A DNA stretch of 6,437 bases from an uncultured Bacteroides sp. (lineage in GTDB: Bacteria; Bacteroidota; Bacteroidia; Bacteroidales; Bacteroidaceae): contig URCM01000134.1 in the NCBI GenBank assembly GCA_900546355.1, forward strand, positions 1 to 6,437, read 5' to 3'. The notes under the pieces were generated by a model that worked only from the letters and a program-made list of their open reading frames with translations, searched no databases and was not told the origin of the DNA. The position numbers and the translations under genes were made by a program. Positions 1 through 5,358 of the stretch are shown here, piece by piece. How positions within the stretch are numbered: position 1 is the first letter of the stretch; each line of letters begins with the position of its first letter.

Positions 1-50
1 CCTCAAAAACTCATCCCAAATCATCGCACGATAAATTCAAAACAGCTTCT
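1..50 (+). repeat. Left arm of 50-bp perfect inverted repeat
   Basis: These 50 bases are the exact reverse complement of 6386-6435. Identity stops at position 51 (T here, where G at 6385 would need C). The outer limit is unknown because the window begins inside the match. The innermost 18 bases (33-50, reading AGAAGCTGTTTTGAATTT on the other strand) recur at 5302-5319, so this looks like part of a dispersed Bacteroides repeat rather than unique DNA. The argD start lies 64 bp inside the arm. It could be an inversion site, a mobile-element end, or a repeat at which an assembly contig was cut. Confidence 0.9.
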
Positions 51-113
51 TAATTTAAACAAAAAGCCCCGTGTCTGTGTGACTCTGTGTTCCAAACTTT
101 CTATAAAAGAATT

Positions 114-1244
114 ATGAAACTATTCGATGTATATCCTCTCTTCGACATTAACGTAGTCAAGGGAAAAGGTTGCCACGTGTGGGACGATAAAGGTCAGGAG
201 TATTTGGATCTTTACGGGGGACACGCCGTTATCTCCATCGGCCATGCCCACCCGCACTACGTAGAAACCATCAGCAAGCAAGTGGCTACGCTGGGATTCT
301 ACTCCAATTCGGTCATCAATAAACTGCAACAGGAAGTGGCCGACCGCCTGGGAGCTATATGTGGCTACGACGATTACCAACTGTTCTTAATCAACTCGGG
401 AGCCGAAGCAAACGAAAACGCCCTGAAACTGGCTTCGTTCTACAACGGACGTACCCGTGTCGTCTCGTTCAACAAAGCTTTCCACGGACGTACTTCGCTG
501 GCGGTAGAAGTGACCGATAATCCGAAAATCATCGCGCCCATCAACGCCAACCGGCATGTCACCTACCTTCCGCTGAACGATGCGGAAGCGATGAAGGCCG
601 AACTGGCGAAAGGCGATGTGTGCGCCGTCATCATCGAAGGCATTCAGGGAGTAGGCGGCATCCAGATACCCGATACAGACTTTATGCAAGCCCTGCGCCA
701 AGCCTGCGATGAAAACAATACCGTACTGATAGTAGACGAAATCCAGTCGGGCTACGGACGGAGCGGAAAATTCTTCGCCCATCAATACAGTGCCATCCGT
801 CCCGACATGATTACCGTAGCCAAGGGCATCGGCAATGGATTCCCGATGGGAGGCGTATTGATTAGTCCGAAGTTCAAGCCTGTTTACGGACAACTCGGCA
901 CCACCTTTGGTGGCAATCACCTGGCCTGTGCAGCGGCAATCGCCGTACTGGATGTGATGAAAGAAGAACACCTGGTAGAGAATGCCGCCCATGTCGGCAC
1001 ACACCTGCTGGAAGAGCTGAAGAAAATCGAAGGCATCAAGGAAGTGCGCGGACGCGGCCTGATGATAGGGTTGGAATTTGAAGAACCCGTCAAGGAACTG
1101 CGCCGCAAATTGCTTTTCGAACAAAAAGTATTCACCGGTGTAAGCGGTACCAACGTTATCCGCCTGCTTCCTCCCCTCTGCCTCAGTATGGATGAAGCCG
1201 ACGACTTCCTCATCCGCTTGCGGAACGCGTTGAAAACCGTATGA
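114..1244 (+). CDS. argD: Acetylornithine/succinylornithine aminotransferase (class III, PLP-dependent)
   Basis: This cytosolic PLP enzyme of arginine biosynthesis transfers an amino group between glutamate and N-acyl-glutamate semialdehyde, giving N-acylornithine. Bacteroides are known to use N-succinyl rather than N-acetyl intermediates, so the succinyl substrate is likely by inference. The 376-residue protein has the normal family length. Visible motifs are SGAEAN (95-100) for PLP phosphate binding, the FHGR region (123-126), VDEIQSGYGR (207-216) with the PLP-ring aspartate D208, the Schiff-base lysine K237 in TVAKGIGNGFPMGG, GTTFGGN (262-268) and RLLPPL (350-355). I chose the ATG at 114 because MKLFDVYPLFD is the usual start of the family; a GTG at 87 would add nine unconvincing residues. 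No clear promoter is seen, and no other arg gene lies in the window. GABA or other ornithine aminotransferase activity is the main alternative, but length and motifs favour ArgD. Confidence 0.93.
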   Translation: MKLFDVYPLFDINVVKGKGCHVWDDKGQEYLDLYGGHAVISIGHAHPHYVETISKQVATLGFYSNSVINKLQQEVADRLGAICGYDDYQLFLINSGAEANENALKLASFYNGRTRVVSFNKAFHGRTSLAVEVTDNPKIIAPINANRHVTYLPLNDAEAMKAELAKGDVCAVIIEGIQGVGGIQIPDTDFMQALRQACDENNTVLIVDEIQSGYGRSGKFFAHQYSAIRPDMITVAKGIGNGFPMGGVLISPKFKPVYGQLGTTFGGNHLACAAAIAVLDVMKEEHLVENAAHVGTHLLEELKKIEGIKEVRGRGLMIGLEFEEPVKELRRKLLFEQKVFTGVSGTNVIRLLPPLCLSMDEADDFLIRLRNALKTV

Positions 1245-1297
1245 CAATGCGCCAATAAGAAGATGGATTTCCGCAATAGATGAAAAATTTCTGCCTA

Positions 1298-1349
1298 CCT
1301 CTTGTGTCCTTTATGGTGAGAATGTGCTTCACCACAGGGGACACAGAGG
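1298..1349 (+). terminator. Long imperfect hairpin downstream of argD
   Basis: CCTCTTGTGTCC and TGGTGA on the left pair with TCACCA and GGACACAGAGG on the right. This gives a stem of about 21 bp with one bulged T, one A-C mismatch, two G-U wobbles and a loop of roughly nine bases. It starts 53 bp after the argD stop and has no good T-run on either side, so it is not a textbook rho-independent terminator. The related string CTCTGTGTTCC occurs upstream of argD at 83-93, which suggests a family of dispersed sequences. Termination or mRNA 3'-end protection is inferred from position. Confidence 0.5.
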
Positions 1350-1411
1350 GGCATAGAGGAAATAAAGTGTATATATCCGTATCTTGTCAAATGGTATAAC
1401 TGCTACACCGA

Positions 1412-1497
1412 CACGATTAGTAATCGTGTAGCGTGACGATTAGTAATCGTACAGCATGACGATTAGTAATCGTACAGCATGACGATTAGTAATCGTG
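1412..1497. repeat. Four tandem palindromes at 23-bp period
   Basis: The 15-bp palindrome ACGATTAGTAATCGT (perfect apart from its central base) occurs at 1413-1427, 1436-1450, 1459-1473 and 1482-1496, exactly 23 bp apart. The 8-bp linkers are GTAGCGTG, ACAGCATG and ACAGCATG. Each palindrome could form a 7-bp stem or bind a dimeric protein, and the spacing of about two helix turns would put all copies on one DNA face. There is no spacer variety, so it is not a CRISPR array. Function is unknown. The stretch 1498-1590 that follows holds only a small GAGCA-AAC-TGCTC hairpin (1526-1538) and no gene that I can support. Confidence 0.85.
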
Positions 1498-1590
1498 TTT
1501 TTAATATAGTTATATGAAGTAAATGGAGCAAACTGCTCTCATCGGATTTTCGGACCGCTCTGGTTTGAACATTAAGAATAATGACGGCAT

Positions 1591-1618
1591 AAAAAATCCC
1601 CCGTTAGAGGACGAGGGA
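1591..1618 (-). terminator. Rho-independent terminator of the tracrRNA
   Basis: On the minus strand UCCCUCGU (1618-1611) pairs with ACGGGGGA (1604-1597) through 8 bp including one U-G wobble, around a 6-base loop, followed at once by six U (1596-1591). This is a classic intrinsic terminator and fixes both the strand and the 3' end of the tracrRNA. Confidence 0.85.
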
Positions 1619-1671
1619 ACCTAATGTTTTCACAACGGAATAATCCTTATTGTGATTTGCTTCAAATTAGT
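1591..1671 (-). ncRNA. tracrRNA of a type II-C CRISPR-Cas9 system
   Basis: Read on the minus strand, the RNA begins with the anti-repeat (1671-1650), complementary to the first 24 bases of the CRISPR repeat at 3957-4079. Pairing is 22 bp with one unpaired U on the repeat side, and the next base adds a G-U wobble. It continues CACAAUAAGG, like the CAAUAAGG segment that follows the anti-repeat in Neisseria meningitidis type II-C tracrRNA, then UUAUUCCGUUGUGAAAACA, and ends in a strong hairpin plus six U (1618-1591). Predicted length is about 80 nt. It is transcribed away from cas9, from a promoter at 1677-1708. It appears undamaged although cas9 is broken. The 5' end is inferred from the promoter and could shift by a few bases. 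Confidence 0.87.
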
Positions 1672-1676
1672 GAAAG

Positions 1677-1708
1677 CAAAAATAAGGAAAAAGTTTGAGA
1701 AAGACAAA
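1677..1708 (-). promoter_or_regulatory. Bacteroides-type promoter of the tracrRNA
   Basis: On the minus strand a -33 box TTTG (1708-1705) is followed after exactly 20 bp by TATTTTTG (1684-1677), a full match to the Bacteroides -7 consensus TAnnTTTG with the expected 19-21 bp gap. Transcription should start about 5-8 bases further on, near 1671, exactly where the anti-repeat begins. It lies back to back with the putative cas9 promoter. Confidence 0.78.
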
Positions 1709-1727
1709 TATTGTCGCGGAAAATTCA

Positions 1728-1735
1728 TAGCTTTG
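1728..1735 (+). promoter_or_regulatory. Candidate -7 box for cas9
   Basis: TAGCTTTG matches TAnnTTTG exactly and lies 17 bp before the cas9 ATG, which implies a very short leader. No TTTG is found 19-21 bp upstream, so the -33 half is missing or divergent. The spot where it would sit overlaps the -33 box of the opposite tracrRNA promoter. Confidence 0.5.
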
Positions 1736-1752
1736 GAAAAAATATAAAAGCT

Positions 1753-3989
1753 ATGGAACCAAAACACATCTTAGGGTTAGACTTAGGAACCAACAGCATC
1801 GGTTGGGCAGTGATTAACGGATTTCGTTTGCGGAAAAGCAACAGCTTGGCGAAAACTTTGTAGAAGTTTTCCTGAAAACTCCTCCTTTTGATAAAGAGTA
1901 CGGTTCTTATTCGGCCAAAGCCGTCAAAAAGTTATTGCCTTTGATGCGGATGGGAAAATATTGGAATGAAAATGATATAGACGGTCAGACCCGTGACCGG
2001 ATTGATAAAATCATATCAGGGGAATACGATGAAGCCATTCGGACACGTGTGAGGGAAAAAGCGATTCATCTGGATAAGGTATCTTCCTTCAAAGGACTTC
2101 CGCTTTGGCTGGCTTGCTATGTGGTTTACAACCGTCATTCCGAAGCAAAAGATATTCAGAAATGGGAAAATCCTTCCGACATAGACGATTACCTGAAAAG
2201 GTTCAAGCAACATTCGTTGCACAACCCGATTGTTGAACAGGTTATTTTGGAAACATTGCGCACCGTCCGCGATATATGGAAGCAAGTGGGACACATTGAT
2301 GAAATTCACGTGGAATTGGGAAGAGAGATGAAGAAAACCAAGGACGAACGTGCGAAAATGACCCGGCAGATTCAGGAGAACGAGAATACAAATCTCCGCA
2401 TCAAGGCTTTGCTTACCGAATTCATGAATCCTGAATTCGAGATAGAAAACGTACGCCCTTATTCACCCGGTCAGCAGGACTTGTTGCGGATATATGAAGA
2501 AGGTGTATGGAACAGCGTGGATGAAGTGCCCGATGAAATAGCTACAATCATAAAGAAATTCAATGAAAGCGATGTCAGGAAACGTCCTACTACCTCCGAA
2601 GTATTGCGCTATAAACTTTGGTTAGAGCAAAAATACCGTTCGCCTTATACAGGAGAAATGATTCCTTTAGGCAAATTGTTTACACCTGCTTACGAGATTG
2701 AACACATCATCCCACAGGCACGCTATTTTGATGATTCATTCAGCAACAAGGTCATTTGTGAAGCGGAAGTCAATAAATTGAAGAGTAATATGCTGGGATA
2801 TGAGTTTATAAGAAAGAATCAAGGTCGAAAAGTGGAAATAAGTTTTGGTAGAGCACCAGTTGAAATACAAACCATAGAAGCCTATGAACAGTTCGTAAAA
2901 GACAACTACTCTCATAACTCAGCCAAAAAGAAAAAACTGCTCATGGAAGACATACCGGAGCAATTCATTGCCCGACAGCTGAATGATAGCCGCTACATCA
3001 GCAGGTTGGTTAAGTCTTTATTATCCAATATCGTCCGCGAAGAAGGTGAGCAGGAAGAAGTGTCGAAGAATGTGATAGTCTGTACAGGCAGTGTTACCGA
3101 CCGTTTGAAAAAAGATTGGGGTATCAACGAGGTTTGGAATAAAATCATTCTTCCACGTTTCTTACGATTGAACGAATTGACAGAAAGCAACCGGTTTACT
3201 TCGGTCAACACAAGCGGGAATGTTATCCCTGCAATGCCTTTGGAATTACAGAAAGGTTTCAGCAAAAAGCGTATCGACCACCGCCATCATGCAATGGATG
3301 CGATTGTAATCGCCTGCGCCAATCGCAATATCGTGAATTACCTCAATAATGAATCGGCAAGCAAGGATGCCAAGATTTCCCGTCATGACTTGCAACGCTT
3401 GTTGTGCGACAAGCAGAAAACGGACGATAAGGGCAACTATCGCTGGTTCATCAAAAAGCCGTGGGATACCTTTACCCAAGATGTCTATAAGGCACTGCAA
3501 GACATAGTCGTCAGCTTTAAGCAGAACCTGCGTGTCATTAACAAGACTACCAATTATTACCAACATTATAAAGACGGTAAGAAAACGATGCTCCCTCAAA
3601 AGAAAGGAGACAGCTGGGCTATCCGTAAGCCGATGCACAAAGAAACGGTTTTTGGCGAAGTCAATCTTCGAGGTATAACTACAGTAACCTTGAAAGAAGC
3701 ATTGAAGAATCCGAAAGTCATCGTAGAGAAAGACTTGAAGAAAAAGTTGAAAGAATTGTTGAAGCAAAATCTGAATGAAAAGCAGATAAAGAAATACTTT
3801 GAAGACAACAAATATGTTTGGCAGGATGTTGATTTGAAGAAAATCAAGGTTTATTACTTCTCTAAAGACACGAAAGACCGTTTCTTTGCTGTACGCAAAC
3901 CACTTGATACAGCCTTTGACAAGAAGAAGATAATGGGAAGTGTGACTGATACAGGTGCTGTTTTCAATGGTTCAAAGATACTAATTTGA
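1753..3989 (+). pseudogene. cas9: Type II-C cas9, internally deleted, frameshifted and 3'-truncated
   Basis: Cas9 is the RNA-guided double-strand DNA nuclease of type II CRISPR immunity. The ATG at 1753 opens MEPKHILGLDLGTNSIGWAVI, a perfect RuvC-I segment including the catalytic Asp at residue 10. The frame then runs into a stop at 1861. From about 1818-1826 the true sequence continues one frame away (ISFAEKQQLGENFVEVF...), a part that normally lies just before RuvC-II. The arginine-rich bridge helix and almost all of the REC lobe are therefore gone; intact Bacteroides homologues, about 1,400 residues as I recall them, suggest roughly 2 kb lost. RuvC-II, HNH and RuvC-III follow intact. After GSVTDTG the C-terminal (PAM-interacting) part is replaced by CRISPR repeat sequence, where the stop lies. 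cas1 and cas2 are absent. With guide-binding parts missing, normal immunity is not expected. Confidence 0.9.
1935..3989 (+). CDS. cas9: Open C-terminal Cas9 fragment: RuvC-II, HNH, RuvC-III
   Basis: This 684-codon frame inside the cas9 pseudogene has no internal stop. In fragment numbering it shows RuvC-II IHVELGREM (124-132) with catalytic E127. The HNH core YEIEHIIP (253-260) has H257, and N271 and N280 sit at the spacing of SpCas9 N854 and N863. RuvC-III DHRHHAMDAIVIACA (448-462) has H452 and D455. The rest is lysine-rich and leads towards the PAM-interacting region. Residues 675-684 (AVFNGSKILI) are encoded by a CRISPR repeat. The frame is actually open from 1818; TTG at 1935 and ATGs at 1944 and 1950 are possible starts, none with a convincing ribosome site. 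If made, the protein has a complete HNH site but lacks the RuvC-I Asp, bridge helix and REC lobe. It may simply not be translated. Confidence 0.65.
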   Translation: MPLMRMGKYWNENDIDGQTRDRIDKIISGEYDEAIRTRVREKAIHLDKVSSFKGLPLWLACYVVYNRHSEAKDIQKWENPSDIDDYLKRFKQHSLHNPIVEQVILETLRTVRDIWKQVGHIDEIHVELGREMKKTKDERAKMTRQIQENENTNLRIKALLTEFMNPEFEIENVRPYSPGQQDLLRIYEEGVWNSVDEVPDEIATIIKKFNESDVRKRPTTSEVLRYKLWLEQKYRSPYTGEMIPLGKLFTPAYEIEHIIPQARYFDDSFSNKVICEAEVNKLKSNMLGYEFIRKNQGRKVEISFGRAPVEIQTIEAYEQFVKDNYSHNSAKKKKLLMEDIPEQFIARQLNDSRYISRLVKSLLSNIVREEGEQEEVSKNVIVCTGSVTDRLKKDWGINEVWNKIILPRFLRLNELTESNRFTSVNTSGNVIPAMPLELQKGFSKKRIDHRHHAMDAIVIACANRNIVNYLNNESASKDAKISRHDLQRLLCDKQKTDDKGNYRWFIKKPWDTFTQDVYKALQDIVVSFKQNLRVINKTTNYYQHYKDGKKTMLPQKKGDSWAIRKPMHKETVFGEVNLRGITTVTLKEALKNPKVIVEKDLKKKLKELLKQNLNEKQIKKYFEDNKYVWQDVDLKKIKVYYFSKDTKDRFFAVRKPLDTAFDKKKIMGSVTDTGAVFNGSKILI

Positions 3990-4079
3990 AAGCAAATCAC
4001 AACTTATCCTCTAAGTCCCAGAAAAGAGAAAAGCTGTTTTCAATGGTTCAAAGATACTAATTTGAAAGCAAATCACAAC
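3957..4079 (-). CRISPR. Minimal type II-C CRISPR array: two repeats, one spacer
   Basis: Two identical 47-bp repeats (3957-4003 and 4033-4079) flank one 29-bp spacer (4004-4032). On the minus strand each repeat begins GTTGTGATTTGCTTTC and ends CCATTGAAAACAGC, matching the long repeats that I recall for B. fragilis type II-C loci. The minus strand is the likely crRNA strand because the tracrRNA anti-repeat is complementary to that version. No cas1, cas2 or recognisable leader lies next to it. The left repeat overlaps the cas9 remnant and contains its stop codon (3987-3989). Each repeat carries TATCTTTG on the minus strand, an exact Bacteroides -7 box. The spacer matches nothing else that I can see in the window. 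Confidence 0.92.
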
Positions 4080-4127
4080 AGGATGGCCAAGAATATTTAC
4101 TTCACTCTGCCGGCGGCGATATGGGCA

Positions 4128-4160
4128 TTTATTTACCATTATTTTATTCTTTTAAGTTTG
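4128..4160 (+). promoter_or_regulatory. Candidate promoter of the Rpn-family gene
   Basis: TAAGTTTG at 4153-4160 fits TAnnTTTG exactly. TTTA at 4128-4131 is a 3-of-4 match to the -33 box with a 21-bp gap. Transcription would start near 4165-4170, inside the longer possible reading frame, which supports the ATG at 4211 as the true start. Confidence 0.5.
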
Positions 4161-4210
4161 GCATTAATGCAGGAATTTTGTTTCTTTGCATATTATTAAA
4201 ATTCACGCCT

Positions 4211-5242
4211 ATGTGTTCAGAAGGAATATTCGAAAGATACATTAATTTTTATACGGACTTTGCGTTCAAGAAATTATTTGGTACTGAAATCAACAAGGAT
4301 TTGCTTATCAGTTTTCTGAATGCCCTTTTGCATGGAAGGGAGGAAATCAAAGATATTACCTACCTGAATGCTGAACGCCTCGGCACGCAGGAGTATGACC
4401 GCCGTGCTGTATTTGATGTGTATTGCAAGAATGAGAAAGGTGAACACTTTATCGTAGAGATGCAAAAAGGCGAACAGCAGTTTTTCAAGGACCGGAGTAT
4501 TTATTATTCTACCTTTGCTATTCGGGAACAGGCTCCGCGTGGAATATGGAACTATGGGCTGAAAGGCATTTATACGATAGGTATTTTGAACTTCACTATT
4601 TATTCTGATAATGAGGACTTTTATCATGAAGTGAAGTTGACTGACCTCGCAACAAAAGAAGTCTTTTACGACAAGCTAACGTTTATCTATTTGGAAATGC
4701 CCAAATTTACGAAAACAGAGGCAGAGCTTGAAACGCTTTTTGATAAATGGCTGTATGTTATCCGTAATCTTGCTACACTGATGGATCGTCCGCAAGCTTT
4801 GCAAGAGAGAGTGTTTACTCATCTTTTTGAGGTTGCAGAAATAGCGAAATTTGACCGTAAAGAACGTTATGAATACGAAGAAAGCTTGAAAAACTATCGG
4901 GACTGGTTCAGTGTAATGGAAACAGCTGAAATCAAAGGCATGGCAAAAGGCATGGCAAAAGGCATGGCGGAAGGTATGGCAAAAGGCATGGCAAAAGGTA
5001 TGGTGGAAGGCATGGCAAAAGGCATGGCAAAAGGCATGGCGGAAGGTATGGCAAAAGGCATGGCGGAAGGTATGGTAAAAGGTATGGCGGAAGGTAAAGA
5101 AATCGGTCGTGCCGAAGGTCTGGAAATAGGTGAAAAGCGTAAAGCCATTGAAACAGCCAAGCAGATGAGATCTGATGGAATACCTATAGAGAGCATTTTG
5201 CGTTATACAGGTCTGACTGCTGAAGACATAGAAACTTTATAA
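4211..5242 (+). CDS. Rpn-family recombination-promoting nuclease / PD-(D/E)XK putative transposase
   Basis: The 343-residue product belongs to the Rpn/PDDEXK transposase-like family, whose members are Mg-dependent DNA endonucleases that stimulate RecA-independent recombination; some have been linked to phage defence. The N-terminal YTDFAFKKLFG (14-24) is the usual family opening. The active site is read as D69 in VFDVY and E83-x-Q85 in FIVEMQ, i.e. D-x13-ExQ. A helical region (about 165-240) leads to a low-complexity tail (242-297) of KGMA/EGMA units, then a charged segment and a short C-terminal helix (IPIESILRYTGLTAEDI). Such K/E-G tails are common in this family. An in-frame ATG at 4121 would add 30 hydrophobic residues, but a promoter-like site lies inside that extension and MCSEGIFERYINFYTDFAFKK fits the family start. 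It lies just beyond the CRISPR remnant with no sign of shared transcription. Confidence 0.87.
   Translation: MCSEGIFERYINFYTDFAFKKLFGTEINKDLLISFLNALLHGREEIKDITYLNAERLGTQEYDRRAVFDVYCKNEKGEHFIVEMQKGEQQFFKDRSIYYSTFAIREQAPRGIWNYGLKGIYTIGILNFTIYSDNEDFYHEVKLTDLATKEVFYDKLTFIYLEMPKFTKTEAELETLFDKWLYVIRNLATLMDRPQALQERVFTHLFEVAEIAKFDRKERYEYEESLKNYRDWFSVMETAEIKGMAKGMAKGMAEGMAKGMAKGMVEGMAKGMAKGMAEGMAKGMAEGMVKGMAEGKEIGRAEGLEIGEKRKAIETAKQMRSDGIPIESILRYTGLTAEDIETL
4934..5101 (+). repeat. 12-bp tandem repeat coding for (K/E)GM(A/V)
   Basis: Thirteen 12-bp units of the form AAAGGCATGGCA encode KGMA, EGMA, KGMV or EGMV (4934-5089), followed by a diverged fourteenth unit, EGKE (5090-5101). Each unit is four codons, so gain or loss of units by replication slippage would keep the frame and only change tail length. 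GGC/GGT and GCA/GCG variants recur in blocks, which points to duplication of several units at a time. Confidence 0.93.
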
Positions 5243-5301
5243 ATCATCAGGTCGTTAAGAGTTGGAGAGAAGTAAGAACCGATATGTTGTGGTTGGTATT
5301 T

Positions 5302-5358
5302 AGAAGCTGTTTTGAATTTCTCCAAGAAATACTTTTGTAGAAATCCCAAACAGTTTCT
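5302..5358. terminator. Hairpin between convergent genes, possible two-way terminator
   Basis: The arms 5302-5321 and 5339-5358 pair at 18 of 20 positions as RNA (one G-U wobble, two mismatches) around a 17-base loop. It lies 59 bp after the rpn-type gene stop and directly next to the stop codon of the opposite-strand lipoprotein gene, so it could end transcription from both sides. T-runs are weak. The left arm's first 18 bases are identical to the inner end of the 50-bp repeats at the window edges. Confidence 0.5.

Noticed and set aside
87..113. GTG start at 87 for argD
   Set aside because: It adds nine residues not typical of the family; ATG at 114 begins the conserved MKLFDVYPLFD start.
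387..1247. Long minus-strand open frames opposite argD, cas9 and the KGMA repeats
   Set aside because: They are antisense shadows of well-supported genes and show no recognisable domains.
1412..1497. Tandem palindromes as a CRISPR array
   Set aside because: Linkers are 8 bp and nearly identical, so there are no spacers; the true array with 47-bp repeats is at 3957-4079.
1753..1863. A 36-residue open frame with the RuvC-I motif as an independent small gene
   Set aside because: It is the broken 5' end of cas9; its last dozen or so residues are out-of-frame reading of downstream cas9 sequence.
1818..1863. Programmed -1 frameshift joining the two cas9 parts
   Set aside because: A -1 shift in this interval would restore the frame, but no X-XXY-YYZ slippery heptamer lies in it, and the missing REC lobe already explains the break as a deletion.
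4083..4199. A 38-codon frame (MAKNIYFTLPAAIW...) as a small membrane protein gene
   Set aside because: It starts four bases after a CRISPR repeat, overlaps the likely rpn promoter in another frame, and has no independent support.
4121..4210. Hydrophobic 30-residue N-terminal extension of the Rpn-type protein as a membrane or signal segment
   Set aside because: The family is cytoplasmic and begins near MCSEGIFERYINFYTDF, and an exact -7 box lies inside this stretch.
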